Assembly (NCBI GenBank): GCA_905233985.1
Contig: CAJOFA010000001.1
Location: forward strand, 124,001 to 188,000
DNA length: 64,000 nucleotides
Direction: 5' to 3'
DNA from: an uncultured Prevotella sp.
GTDB lineage: Bacteria; Bacteroidota; Bacteroidia; Bacteroidales; Bacteroidaceae
A program made the translations under genes and the position numbers. This document shows, piece by piece, positions 42,451-51,464 of this stretch; within the stretch, counting starts at the first letter, position 1, and every line of letters begins with the position of its first letter. Below the pieces are notes generated by a model. It was not told the DNA's origin. It saw only the letters and a program-made list of their open reading frames with translations, and searched no databases.

Positions 42451-43629
42451 ATGGAAAAGAAACTCGATATGATTACCGGTTGCGACCGCGGACTGTGCAA
42501 GGCTGCCGTGGGACGTCAGGACCGTCAGTTAAACACCTACGACTGGCTGGCCGACGTGCCGGGGAACGCAGAAGAGACAGACCTTGTAGAGGTGCAGTTC
42601 AAGCATACAAGAAAGGGCTATTACCACAACGTCAACAACCTACCCCTGAAGAAAGGCGACATCGTTGCCGTCGAAGCCAACCCAGGCCATGACATCGGCG
42701 TGGTGACGCTGACCGGACGACTGGTCAACCTGCAACTGAAGAAGGCTAACCTCAAGTCGGCAGATGACATCAAGCGCATTTATCGCATAGCCCGTCAGGT
42801 TGACATGGACAAGTTCCGCGAGGCCAAGGCACGCGAGCATGCCACGATGATTGAGAGCCGCGAGATTGCCAAGGGGCTGGGGCTGAAGATGAAGATTGGC
42901 GACGTGGAGTATCAGGGTGATTGCAACAAGGCTATCTTCTATTACATCGCCGACGAGCGTGTGGATTTTCGTCAGCTCATCAAAGACCTCGCCGCCACGT
43001 TCCATGTACGCATTGAGATGAAGCAGATTGGTGCGCGACAAGAGGCTGGACGTATCGGCGGCACAGGTCCTTGCGGACGCGAGCTGTGCTGTGCCACCTG
43101 GATGAAGAACTTTGTCAGCGTCTCTACAGGTGCTGCGCGCTTTCAAGACATATCACTCAACCCGCAGAAGCTGGCGGGCATGTGTGCCAAGTTGAAATGC
43201 TGCCTGAACTATGAGGTAGATGACTACATTGAAGCCAGCCGACAACTGCCCAGCAAGGAGGTGGTGCTGCAGACACTCGATGCCGACTACTATCTCTTCA
43301 AGAGCGACATCCTGGCTGGTATGCTCACCTACTCTACCGATAAGAACTTAGCATCCAACCTTGAGGTAATTAGCAGTGAGCGCGCCAAAGCCATCATTGA
43401 GATGAACCGCCGAGGCGAGAAGCCAGAATCACTACAGGAGGACGGCAACGTGAAAGCTGTCAGTGGTCCCATTGACCTCGCTACGCAGGAAAGCATCAAC
43501 CGCTTTGACAAGGCAAAGAAAAAGAAAAAGAGGAAGCCTCAACCTTCCCGAAGAGGTGACATGCCCCATCGGAACGCCGCAGCAGAAGGACAACACAAAA
43601 AGCCACGTAACAACGATGCGAAGGAATAA
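42451..43629 (+). CDS. ricT: RicT/YaaT (PSP1-domain) family protein
   Basis: PSP1 domain protein with the family cysteines (TGPCGRELCCATW and AGMCAKLKCCLNYE), which bind iron-sulfur clusters in the Bacillus Ric complex. In Bacillus it works with RicA and RicF on RNase Y maturation; those partners are not in this window, so the role here is not established. C-terminal 60 residues are basic and low in complexity (KKKKKRKPQPSRRG). 392 residues. It overlaps gldH by 14 bases. Confidence 0.9.
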   Translation: MEKKLDMITGCDRGLCKAAVGRQDRQLNTYDWLADVPGNAEETDLVEVQFKHTRKGYYHNVNNLPLKKGDIVAVEANPGHDIGVVTLTGRLVNLQLKKANLKSADDIKRIYRIARQVDMDKFREAKAREHATMIESREIAKGLGLKMKIGDVEYQGDCNKAIFYYIADERVDFRQLIKDLAATFHVRIEMKQIGARQEAGRIGGTGPCGRELCCATWMKNFVSVSTGAARFQDISLNPQKLAGMCAKLKCCLNYEVDDYIEASRQLPSKEVVLQTLDADYYLFKSDILAGMLTYSTDKNLASNLEVISSERAKAIIEMNRRGEKPESLQEDGNVKAVSGPIDLATQESINRFDKAKKKKKRKPQPSRRGDMPHRNAAAEGQHKKPRNNDAKE

Positions 43630-44107
43630 GCTGACATCCCTCGCCATGCTTGCCGTTGCACTGACCGTCATGGCGTGCAACGGCAATACCGTTTACCACC
43701 AGTATGAGCACACGCCCGTAGAAGGATGGGAGCGCACCGATACTCTCTACTATACCATAGAGAACATCAAGGCGACTGCCGACTACCAAGAGGAGATAGG
43801 ACTGCGCATCAACGGCTCCTATCCCTTCACTAGTCTCTTCCTCGTCGTCGAACAGCATATCCGTTCCAAAAACCAGAGCCTTACGTCGTTAAACGGAACA
43901 CAGCGCAAGGACACCATCAGCTGCCGCTTCGTAGATCAGGAAGGAAACATCAAAGGACGCGGTGTCAACTACTACCAATATAACTTCATGCTGACAACGC
44001 TCCACCTCAACGTAGGAGACACACTCGACATCCGCATTCACCACAACATGCGCCGCGAGACACTCCCCGGTATCTCCGACATCGGCATCCGACTGGAGCG
44101 ACAGTAG
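43616..44107 (+). CDS. gldH: GldH, gliding motility / T9SS-associated lipoprotein
   Basis: 163-residue lipoprotein: basic start MRRNK, hydrophobic stretch, lipobox VMAC (Cys near residue 21), then a conserved domain (YEHTPVEGWERTDTLYYTIENI). GldH is needed for gliding and is kept in many non-gliding Bacteroidota that have the T9SS. I chose the ATG at 43616 because it gives a perfect lipoprotein signal; the frame is open upstream but there is inside ricT. It ends the metF to gldH unit. Confidence 0.9.
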   Translation: MRRNKLTSLAMLAVALTVMACNGNTVYHQYEHTPVEGWERTDTLYYTIENIKATADYQEEIGLRINGSYPFTSLFLVVEQHIRSKNQSLTSLNGTQRKDTISCRFVDQEGNIKGRGVNYYQYNFMLTTLHLNVGDTLDIRIHHNMRRETLPGISDIGIRLERQ

Positions 44108-44127
44108 TCCAAGAACCATATGTCTTA

Positions 44128-44157
44128 TATAATAATGTACGCGCGTACATTATTATA
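44128..44157. repeat. Perfect 30-base palindrome between gldH and rodA
   Basis: Every base from 44128 to 44157 pairs with its mirror, centred on GTACGCGCGTAC, with AT-rich flanks on both sides. It lies in the gap between two convergent genes (stop of gldH 44107, stop of rodA 44202). A related copy of the right arm (CGCGCGTACATTAT) covers the stop codon of the LptF/G permease (53364-53377). Confidence 0.9.
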
Positions 44158-44201
44158 ATATGATACAATCAAATTATATCAGGAAATATTATCCCGCATC
44201 A

Positions 44202-45671
44202 TCAGTTGCGGGAGAGATTACGACCTGCGTCAATGCGAAGGAAGATAAAGAGCAGGAACGTGAAACCCCACAGCGATGAACCGCCATAGCTGAAGAACGG
44301 CAACGGGATGCCGATAACAGGAGTAAGGCCAAGCACCATACCCACGTTGATGAACAAGTGGAAAAGGAAGATGCTCAAGACAGAATAGCCATAAACACGC
44401 CCGAAACGGTAAGGTTGTCGTTCAGACAGATAGATAAGACGCAGAATGAGTGCCAGGAAAAGCAGCAGCACACCGGCAGCACCGACGAAGCCCTCCTCTT
44501 CACCGACAGTACAGAAGATGAAGTCGGTGTCCTGCTCAGGCACATATTTCAGTTTGGTCTGTGTGCCGTTGAGAAAGCCCTTACCCTCCAATCCTCCCGA
44601 ACCAATAGCAATCTTACTCTGGTTGACATTATAGCCGGCCCCCTTCAAGTCTTCGTCAAGACCGAGCAGCACGTTGATACGTGTGCGCTGGTGCACTTCC
44701 AGAAGATTATTAAGCATATAATTGGCCGAGTAGAAGAACGTCATCGAACCTACGGCAAAGAGCACGATGAAGTAATAGTTACGGATGCGCGTCGATATGC
44801 CCTGCCACAGGAGATAGCCAATCATTGCTGCCGCCAAGACGAGTTGCACCCAGACAATGTCGAACGCAACAATGAAACGTGAGACGAGGTATGCTAGCAA
44901 TGTGATGGTCAGGCTATAGAACACAATGCGAACGGTGAGGCGTTTATCCTTGCAGTATATCCATACCATACCCGCCGTAAATAGCTGGATGAGCATCAGC
45001 ACACAGAACTTACCCACCGACGTGGGCGTGGACAATAGCTGAACATCCTCAAAACGCACGCCGACGACGAAATAGATGACGGCAGCAATGCCTGTGAACA
45101 GCACCGAGCCAGGCATTCCCTCACGATAGAACATCAGTAGAAACGAGAAATAAACCAATGCCGAACCCGTCTCTCGCTGCAGGATGATGAACACCATCGG
45201 CACGAACACGATTGCCAGCGTGGGCAGAAAATGCTTCCACTTATGGATGCTATAGCCGTACATGCTCATGAACTTCGCCAATGCAAGCGCGGTGGCAAAC
45301 TTCGCGAACTCTGCCGGTTGTAAGCGCAACGGTCCTAAGACGAGCCAGGAACGGGAGCCCTTGATGCTATGTGGATTGAAGATGGTGGCAAAGAGCAACA
45401 GCAGGAGCAACGCATAGATGACAAACGAGAAAGTATCGTAAAATCGGTCGTCAAGCATGAGGATGATAAAGCCCAGAACGATAGACGTGCCTATCCACAC
45501 AATCTGCATACCTGAACGGCTGCTCAAGCTAAAGATATCAGTATCACCATAGGTATAGCTGGCTCCGCAGACGCTGATCCATCCGAAAATCAGCAGAGCC
45601 AAGTAGATGCCGATGGTCCACCAGTCGAGTGAACGCAACACGCTGGTACTTTTATCTTTCGACGTTGCCAT
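44202..45671 (-). CDS. rodA: RodA, SEDS peptidoglycan glycosyltransferase
   Basis: Ten-segment membrane protein that polymerises glycan strands in the elongation machinery. Motifs: GSRSWLVLGPLRLQPAEFAK and ILQRETGSALVY, then EQDTDFIFCTVGEEEGF and FSYGGSS near the C-terminus. Length 489 is longer than the E. coli protein but normal in Bacteroidota. It overlaps mrdA by 20 bases and is the last gene of the purH-mre-rod unit. Confidence 0.96.
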   Translation of the reverse strand: MATSKDKSTSVLRSLDWWTIGIYLALLIFGWISVCGASYTYGDTDIFSLSSRSGMQIVWIGTSIVLGFIILMLDDRFYDTFSFVIYALLLLLLFATIFNPHSIKGSRSWLVLGPLRLQPAEFAKFATALALAKFMSMYGYSIHKWKHFLPTLAIVFVPMVFIILQRETGSALVYFSFLLMFYREGMPGSVLFTGIAAVIYFVVGVRFEDVQLLSTPTSVGKFCVLMLIQLFTAGMVWIYCKDKRLTVRIVFYSLTITLLAYLVSRFIVAFDIVWVQLVLAAAMIGYLLWQGISTRIRNYYFIVLFAVGSMTFFYSANYMLNNLLEVHQRTRINVLLGLDEDLKGAGYNVNQSKIAIGSGGLEGKGFLNGTQTKLKYVPEQDTDFIFCTVGEEEGFVGAAGVLLLFLALILRLIYLSERQPYRFGRVYGYSVLSIFLFHLFINVGMVLGLTPVIGIPLPFFSYGGSSLWGFTFLLFIFLRIDAGRNLSRN

Positions 45672-47502
45672 AGTTAATGCGTCTGTGCTGTATCTCCGAT
45701 GCCCTACCCATCGAGGAATCGGAGAGTTTTCCGTTAATATACTGCTCCATAATCAGCCCGCCGATGGGTACACCATAGGTGGCGCCCCATCCGCCGTTCT
45801 CCACATAGACGGCAACGGCAATCTTCGGATTATCCATAGGAGCGAAACCCATGAAGACGGAGTGGTCATGACCGCGGTTCTGTGCCGTACCTGTCTTACC
45901 GCAGGGCTGGAAGTCATAATGTGCCAAGGCCTTACACGTACCACCCATCGCCGAGGCACGCATGCCCTTTACCACGTAGTCATAAGCCTCATGCGAGGCC
46001 ATGGTATAGCGTCGCTTGATATAAAGGGAGTCGAGCTTATCACCCTGCACGTCCTTTACCACATGTGGGGTGATGAAGTAACCGCGGTTGGCAATGGTAG
46101 CACCGAGATTGGCAATCTGCAACGGCGTGGCATTTACCTCACCCTGTCCGATGGCGATGGAGATGATGGTCAGTCCGCTCCAGGAGCCTTTGTAAGCCTT
46201 GTCGTAGAACTGTGCGTTAGGTATCAGTCCGCGCTTCTCGCCAGGGAGGTCGATGCCTGTGGGATAGCCAAAGCCCATGCTAACCAGATAGTCGCGCCAA
46301 CGGTTCATGGCCTCCTGTACCGTCTTATACTTCTGGCGGTTTCCCAGCATGTAGTAGAGACCCCAACAGAAATAGCCGTTGCATGACGTGCTGAGTGCAG
46401 GCACCAGAGAGAGAGGAGCTGCATGGCCGTGACAGCCTACGTGCAGTCCCTTGAAGTTAAAGCCACGGGAACAGGGATAGGCGGTCTGCGTAGGATGCAG
46501 GATACCCTCGGTCATGAACGTCAGTCCCTGAGTGGTCTTGAAGGTAGAGCCTGGAGGATATTGTCCCATGATGCTGCGGTTGAGCAGAGGCTTCCAGGCA
46601 TCTTGACTCAACAGGTGATGGTTCTTGGAACGCTCGCGGCCCACCATCATACGCGGGTCGTAGCTGGGTGAGCTGACCATGCAGAGTACTTCACCCGTGG
46701 ACGGCTCAATGGCGACGATGCTGCCAATCTTTCCCTCCATCAGCCGCTCACCCAGGGCTTGCAGTTGGAGGTCAATGGCGAGGGTGAGGTTCTTGCCTGC
46801 TACAGGGCGACGATCAAGTGCACCATTCTGGTAGCGCCCTTTGATGCGTCCGTGAGCATCACGCAAGAGTATCTGGATGCCTTTCTCGCCGCGCAGCTGT
46901 TTCTCATAGCTACGTTCCACGCCGAGTTTACCGATGTAGTCACCAGGGATATAATAGTCGTCTGCCTCAATGTCGGCGGGCGACACCTCAGCCACATCAC
47001 CCAGTACGTGGGCGGCATAGGGGTAAGCATACTGGCGGATGGTGCGCCGCTGCACGTAGAAGCCGGAGAAGCGGAACAGCTTTTCCTGAAACACGCTATA
47101 GTCCTTATCAGACAACTGAGGCAGGAACATCTGCTGCGTGAAACGCGAATAGCCAGGGTTCTTGTTCCTGTCCTTGATAGTAGCCATTCGACGGTCGAAG
47201 TCCTCCTTCGTGATATTCAGCGTCTCACAGAGTTCCAGCGTGTCGAGTCCCTGTACTTCGTTCATCACGACCATGATGTCATAGGCGGGCTGATTGTAAA
47301 CCATCAACTCACCGTTACGGTCGGTGATGACACCACGTGCAGGGTAGTCAATCTTTTTCAGGAAGGCATTGGAGTCGGCACTCTTCTTGTAGTCGTCGCT
47401 GGTAATCTGCAACGTGAAGAGACGGATGGTGTAGATGACGACGATGAGAATAGCCACACCCGCAATGACGAGCCGCCGGTTTCCTAATTCGTAGTCCTTC
47501 AT
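45652..47502 (-). CDS. mrdA: MrdA (PBP2), peptidoglycan transpeptidase of the elongasome
   Basis: One N-terminal membrane segment, a pedestal domain, then a transpeptidase domain with SxxK STFK (Ser near residue 318), SxN STSCN and KTG CGKTGTAQN. It crosslinks peptidoglycan with RodA. 616 residues, normal. It starts 3 bases after mreD and overlaps rodA. Confidence 0.97.
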   Translation of the reverse strand: MKDYELGNRRLVIAGVAILIVVIYTIRLFTLQITSDDYKKSADSNAFLKKIDYPARGVITDRNGELMVYNQPAYDIMVVMNEVQGLDTLELCETLNITKEDFDRRMATIKDRNKNPGYSRFTQQMFLPQLSDKDYSVFQEKLFRFSGFYVQRRTIRQYAYPYAAHVLGDVAEVSPADIEADDYYIPGDYIGKLGVERSYEKQLRGEKGIQILLRDAHGRIKGRYQNGALDRRPVAGKNLTLAIDLQLQALGERLMEGKIGSIVAIEPSTGEVLCMVSSPSYDPRMMVGRERSKNHHLLSQDAWKPLLNRSIMGQYPPGSTFKTTQGLTFMTEGILHPTQTAYPCSRGFNFKGLHVGCHGHAAPLSLVPALSTSCNGYFCWGLYYMLGNRQKYKTVQEAMNRWRDYLVSMGFGYPTGIDLPGEKRGLIPNAQFYDKAYKGSWSGLTIISIAIGQGEVNATPLQIANLGATIANRGYFITPHVVKDVQGDKLDSLYIKRRYTMASHEAYDYVVKGMRASAMGGTCKALAHYDFQPCGKTGTAQNRGHDHSVFMGFAPMDNPKIAVAVYVENGGWGATYGVPIGGLIMEQYINGKLSDSSMGRASEIQHRRINYGNVER

Positions 47503-47505
47503 AGC

Positions 47506-48006
47506 TTACTTGGTTCTCAGACTCTCTAGGGTCAGTATCAGCACAAACGTAAGCACCGCACTGCCTCCAGTGCAGACTAACCACTGCAGCCAGTTAAAGA
47601 AGTTGAATGACTCCAGTGCAAAGAATACGAGGCAATAGAATACGACGAGTGGCAGGGCATAGTAGATGTATTTGCTAATGCCGAGCGAGAACAATGCCGG
47701 ACGGAAATCCTCTACAGCATCACGCGGCACGAACAGTTCAAGATAATAAGGCTGTATGGCACCAAGCAGCGTCAGCGTGGCACATGACACACCTGGGGTA
47801 TTCGAGAAAGTGTCGTTGACAAGACCGAGTCCGAAACACCAGAAGAGTAATGCCCACTTGGGATAGTTGCGGGGGAAGAGCAATACAAAATAGACATAGA
47901 GCAGCGGCATGGCAATGTTGAACAGGTGGATGCGGTTGAACACCAGCACCTGTGCCAAGCACAATGCAACGAAAATAAGCAGCCTTTTCAGCGAGTCTAT
48001 TGCCAT
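47506..48006 (-). CDS. mreD: MreD, rod-shape determining membrane protein
   Basis: 166 residues, five or six hydrophobic segments, no soluble domain; lies between mreC and mrdA where mreD always sits. It has little motif content, so identity rests on size, topology and position. MreD is thought to help the MreBCD-PBP2-RodA complex in the inner membrane. Confidence 0.88.
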   Translation of the reverse strand: MAIDSLKRLLIFVALCLAQVLVFNRIHLFNIAMPLLYVYFVLLFPRNYPKWALLFWCFGLGLVNDTFSNTPGVSCATLTLLGAIQPYYLELFVPRDAVEDFRPALFSLGISKYIYYALPLVVFYCLVFFALESFNFFNWLQWLVCTGGSAVLTFVLILTLESLRTK

Positions 48007-48011
48007 CTTCT

Positions 48012-48046
48012 ATTTGAACTTTGAACTTTCAACCCTCAACCCTTAA
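48012..48046. repeat. TTTGAACTTTGAACTTTCAACCC tract between mreC and mreD
   Basis: The 42-base gap is filled by TTTGAACT direct repeats and CAACCCTTAAC, close to family B and the 32665 tract. Its function is unknown. Confidence 0.55.
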
Positions 48047-48048
48047 CA

Positions 48049-48918
48049 CTAAAAACCTCCCTTGGAACGTAACGAATCCTGTGCGGCATGCAGTAATCGT
48101 GTCTGTTCAGCAATGCTGCTGTCGTTGATGACGCAGACATCACGGATATTACCAAAGTCGGTGGACAACCGCACTAACAGGCGATAGGACAGTCCGTCGG
48201 GGGAGTTGAGAATCTTCTCTATCTGTCCGACCATGACACCAGGAGGGAAGATGGACGAGTAACCGCTCGTCACCACCCAGTCGTGCGTATGGAACTGCGC
48301 ATGGCGGGGGATGTCCTCTACGTAAGCATGACTGGCGTCACCACCTTCCCAGTGCAGATAACCGAAGTAGTTACGTCCGCGGATAGCACAGCTGATGCGT
48401 GACGACGTGCGGTTCAGCACAGGAATGACAACGGCATAGTTGTCAGAAACGAGATAAACGACACCGACGACACCATTGCCGCACACTACGCCCATATCGA
48501 CCTGCACACCATCCTTCGAGCCCTTATCGATGGTCATGAGGTTATCGTCCTTGTCAACACTGTTGCTCACCACTTTAGCGGGAATGAGTTTGTACTGACT
48601 GATGAACTTCATGCCGTTTCGCTCGAGGGAGGTGGAGTCGTGCGTCACACGCTGATAGGCTTCGGTCAGCTCGTGCACCTGCCGTTCCAAGTAGAAGTTG
48701 CGGAGTGTCAGTCCTTCGTTGATTTTTTTCAGCGAGAAATACTGCTCTACGGCGGCACGCGACTCATAGACTTTGCCCACGGTGCTATTGGCTGAAGAGA
48801 ACCACACGCTGCCCTGGTAGCTGTTATACTGAAACAGCAACACCACACTGATTACTTCAAGCACAACGAAGAGAAACCAGTGATGATACTTAGCCAGGAA
48901 CGCGAGCAGATTCTTCAT
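48049..48918 (-). CDS. mreC: MreC, rod-shape determining protein
   Basis: One membrane segment (about 15-33), a coiled-coil region (about 65-100) and a beta domain from about residue 110. It links MreB with PBP2 in the periplasm. 289 residues. It starts 7 bases after mreB. Confidence 0.93.
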   Translation of the reverse strand: MKNLLAFLAKYHHWFLFVVLEVISVVLLFQYNSYQGSVWFSSANSTVGKVYESRAAVEQYFSLKKINEGLTLRNFYLERQVHELTEAYQRVTHDSTSLERNGMKFISQYKLIPAKVVSNSVDKDDNLMTIDKGSKDGVQVDMGVVCGNGVVGVVYLVSDNYAVVIPVLNRTSSRISCAIRGRNYFGYLHWEGGDASHAYVEDIPRHAQFHTHDWVVTSGYSSIFPPGVMVGQIEKILNSPDGLSYRLLVRLSTDFGNIRDVCVINDSSIAEQTRLLHAAQDSLRSKGGF

Positions 48919-48925
48919 TCACCCC

Positions 48926-49948
48926 TTATCTCATCAGGAACGAGAAGCGGTCCACATTTTTCAGTGCGACACCAGCACCCTTTGCCACACAATGCAACGG
49001 GTCCTCAGCCACAATGAACTGGATATTAATCTTGTCCGTCAGACGCTTGTCGAGTCCGCGCAACAGGGCACCGCCACCAGTGAGGTAGATACCGTTCTTC
49101 ACGATGTCTGCATACAGCTCGGGCGGAGTGTTCTCCAGAGCCGAGAGCACAGCGGTCTCGATACGTGCCACAGTCTTGTCGAGGCAGTGGGCAATCTCCT
49201 GATAGCATACCGGCACCTCCATAGGCAGGGCTGTGATGCGGTTCGGGCCGTGGACAATGTAGTCCTCGGGAGCCTCTTCGCCAAGGTCGGTCAATGCCGA
49301 ACCAACGGCAATCTTGATGCGCTCGGCCATACGCTCCGACACCTTCACGTTATGCTGACGGCTCATATATTCCTGAATATCTGCGGTAAGGTCGTCACCT
49401 GCCACCTTGATGGAGTTGTTGCTGACGATACCACCCAGCGAGATGACGGCAATCTCTGTCGTACCACCACCGATGTCCACAATCATGTTACCTTCGGGAG
49501 CCTCTACGTCAATGCCGATACCGATAGCGGCTGCCATCGGCTCGAAAATCAGATAGACGTCGCGGCCGTCGGCATGCTCTGCAGAGTCACGAACGGCACG
49601 CAGCTCTACCTCGGTAGAACCGCTGGGTACGCCAATCACCATGCGCAGTGACGGCGAGAAGAGACGATGGCCTGTGTGAACCATCTTGATCAGGCCGCGC
49701 ATCATCTGCTCACAGGCAGAGAAGTCGGCAATCACACCATCACGCAGCGGACGGATGGTCCGGATGTTGTCGTGTGTCTTTTCATACATCATCTTAGCCT
49801 TCTCACCTACGGCAATCATCTTGTCGGTACGACGGTCGAGGGCTACTACTGACGGCTCGTCAACCACAATCTTATCATCACTGATAATAATGGTGTTGGC
49901 CGTTCCCAGGTCCATTGCAATCTCCTGGACGAAACTAAAAAATCCCAT
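48926..49948 (-). CDS. mreB: MreB, bacterial actin homologue
   Basis: 340 residues of the actin fold: phosphate-1 DLGTANTII (near residue 13), GGTTEIAVIS (phosphate 2), LTGGGALLRGLD near the C-terminus. It forms cytoskeletal filaments that guide cell-wall synthesis. 27 bases after purH. Identity secure. Confidence 0.98.
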   Translation of the reverse strand: MGFFSFVQEIAMDLGTANTIIISDDKIVVDEPSVVALDRRTDKMIAVGEKAKMMYEKTHDNIRTIRPLRDGVIADFSACEQMMRGLIKMVHTGHRLFSPSLRMVIGVPSGSTEVELRAVRDSAEHADGRDVYLIFEPMAAAIGIGIDVEAPEGNMIVDIGGGTTEIAVISLGGIVSNNSIKVAGDDLTADIQEYMSRQHNVKVSERMAERIKIAVGSALTDLGEEAPEDYIVHGPNRITALPMEVPVCYQEIAHCLDKTVARIETAVLSALENTPPELYADIVKNGIYLTGGGALLRGLDKRLTDKINIQFIVAEDPLHCVAKGAGVALKNVDRFSFLMR

Positions 49949-49975
49949 TTCTGTTCAATATTTAATCTTTAATTC

Positions 49976-50572
49976 TTAATCTTTGCAAAACCAGCTGTGG
50001 ATGGCTGTATCGTAGTGCGAGCTAACGCCGAAAGCGCGGGTGGCAAACATGCGGCGCTGTGCCTTCGTCGTCTCGGCACCCTGCTTGTTCAAAATGTCAA
50101 GCAGCACGCTGTACTCGGCCTTTGACGGCACGATGACGACGTCGTTGAAGTTCTTGGCTCCTGCACGGATAAGCGAGATGCCGCCAATGTCAATCTTCTC
50201 GATGATGTCCTCTTCGACAGCACCGCTGGCAACAGTCTGCTCAAAGGGATAGAGATCCACGATGACAAGGTCTATCTCGGGAATCTCATACTGCGCCATC
50301 TGCTCACGGTCCCCCTCATTGTCACGACGGGCCAGTATGCCGCCGAACACCTTGGGATGCAGCGTCTTTACACGACCGCCGAGAATGCTCGGGTAAGTCG
50401 TCACATCCTCTACCTTCTGACACTCATAGCCCAGTGATTCGATAAAGCTCTGCGTACCACCGGTGGAGAGGAACTTCACGCCCTCCGCGTTCAATTTCTT
50501 CAGCAGCTCGTCCAGCCCGTCCTTGTGGAATACGGACACGAGTGCCGTCTTGATTCTTTTTGTATCTGCCAT
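49976..50572 (-). CDS. purH: Stand-alone IMP cyclohydrolase (PurH N-terminal domain)
   Basis: 198 residues matching only the MGS-like IMP cyclohydrolase half of PurH: STGGTQSFIESLGY, TTYPSILGGRVKTLHPKVFGGIL, VVDLYPFEQTVASG and IDIGGISLIRAGAKN. The protein stops after SSHYDTAIHSWF, where full-length PurH goes on into the AICAR transformylase domain. There is no frameshift or leftover downstream, so this is a split arrangement; the transformylase must be elsewhere in the genome. It closes the inosine ring to make IMP. First gene of the mre/rod unit, which is a typical Bacteroidota neighbour. Confidence 0.93.
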   Translation of the reverse strand: MADTKRIKTALVSVFHKDGLDELLKKLNAEGVKFLSTGGTQSFIESLGYECQKVEDVTTYPSILGGRVKTLHPKVFGGILARRDNEGDREQMAQYEIPEIDLVIVDLYPFEQTVASGAVEEDIIEKIDIGGISLIRAGAKNFNDVVIVPSKAEYSVLLDILNKQGAETTKAQRRMFATRAFGVSSHYDTAIHSWFCKD

Positions 50573-50611
50573 AAAAATATAACGTTATAATTTTCTCACG
50601 AATTGGGGTTG

Positions 50612-50619
50612 CAAAGTTA
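50612..50619 (-). promoter_or_regulatory. -7 box upstream of purH
   Basis: TAACTTTG on the minus strand, 40 bases before the ATG. No good TTTG is seen at the usual distance, so only this box is supported. Confidence 0.45.
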
Positions 50620-50764
50620 CTAAAAAAACGCGGATTATTCATCAACTTTTAACAAAAAAAAATACGCTACACCTATTTAATAATATATATCAATGAAAAA
50701 AAATGCAATATTCAAAATTTCTTTGTACTTTTGTAGTTGAAATCATGTCTGTCTATACAAAACG

Positions 50765-50800
50765 AGAACGTCTGTTAATCAATGACTTAACAGACGTTCT
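50765..50800 (-). terminator. Perfect hairpin after tRNA-Met
   Basis: AGAACGTCTGTTAA pairs with TTAACAGACGTTCT around an 8-base loop (fourteen pairs). On the minus strand it is followed by CGTTTTG, so it probably terminates the tRNA-Met transcript. Confidence 0.75.
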
Positions 50801-50803
50801 TCG

Positions 50804-50877
50804 TAGCGGGAGGGGGACCCGAACCCTCGACCTCCGGATTATGAATCCGACGCTCTAACCAGCTGAGCTACCCCGCC
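50804..50877 (-). tRNA. tRNA-Met (anticodon CAT)
   Basis: Acceptor GGCGGGG/TCCCGCT, D stem GCTC/GAGC, anticodon stem TCGGA/TCCGG with loop TTCATAA, T loop TTCGGGT. The T stem has one A-C mismatch (positions 50-64). CCA is not encoded. Position of G-C pairs and the GGCGGGGTAGCTCAG start favour elongator Met over the CAT-reading Ile tRNA, but tRNA-Ile2 is not fully excluded. Confidence 0.85.
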
Positions 50878-50931
50878 TTTTTCGTTGAGTGTTGAGAGTT
50901 GAGACACCCTACGCTCCACGTTTTGCGGGTG

Positions 50932-50962
50932 CAAAGGTAATACTTTTTTTCATTCTTGCAAA
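50932..50962 (-). promoter_or_regulatory. Bacteroidetes-type promoter of tRNA-Met
   Basis: On the minus strand TTTG (50959-50962), 19 bases, TACCTTTG (50932-50939), about 55 bases before the mature tRNA. The leader between holds a GTTGAGTGTTGAGAG repeat. Confidence 0.75.
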
Positions 50963-51002
50963 ATTTTTTCCAAAAAATTACTCGTTTTCCGAATATTTGT
51001 TG

Positions 51003-51010
51003 TATTTTTG
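51003..51010 (+). promoter_or_regulatory. -7 box upstream of the START-like gene
   Basis: TATTTTTG 54 bases before the ATG. The upstream box is unclear. Confidence 0.45.
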
Positions 51011-51064
51011 TAGCGTGAATAAAGAAAAAAGGCGAAAACAATGGACTAATCTATATTAATAAGT

Positions 51065-51460
51065 ATGAAGAAACTGACCATAGAATACCCGCTGACAACA
51101 AAGTCCCCCAATATTGTTTGGGGCATGATCAGCACTGCTGAGGGAATGCAGAAATGGCTTGCCGACAAGGTAACCAGCGATGGAGAAAACCTGACGTTCA
51201 CATGGGGACACCCCTGGACAGACCGCGACACGAAGACGTCGCAAGTACTAGAACGCAGCAAGCATAGTCACATCCGTATGAAATGGGACTATCAGGAAGA
51301 GGACCCAATGGCATTCTGGGAACTTCGTATCGAACGGAGCGAACTGACAGGCAACTTGAACCTGCTGATAACTGACTATGCCGATGCTGATGACATCGAG
51401 GACCTGCGCGGCATCTGGGACGACAACCTCGACCGGTTGCACCGTGTCAGCGGACTATAG
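51065..51460 (+). CDS. START-like (SRPBCC) domain protein
   Basis: 131 residues of the AHSA1/START-like fold: EYPLTTKSPNIVWGMISTAEGMQKWLAD at the N-terminus and FTWGHPWTDRDTK further on are typical of the short Bacteroidota family. Soluble; the fold binds hydrophobic ligands but no ligand is known. The next gene starts 4 bases after the stop, so it is cotranscribed with the LPS-transport permease. Confidence 0.85.
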   Translation: MKKLTIEYPLTTKSPNIVWGMISTAEGMQKWLADKVTSDGENLTFTWGHPWTDRDTKTSQVLERSKHSHIRMKWDYQEEDPMAFWELRIERSELTGNLNLLITDYADADDIEDLRGIWDDNLDRLHRVSGL

Positions 51461-51464
51461 ACAC

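Noticed and set aside
50726..50800. Plus-strand small RNA from a TACTTTTG box to the tRNA-Met hairpin
   Set aside because: There is no upstream box and no T run on the plus strand; the hairpin is better explained as the tRNA-Met terminator on the minus strand.
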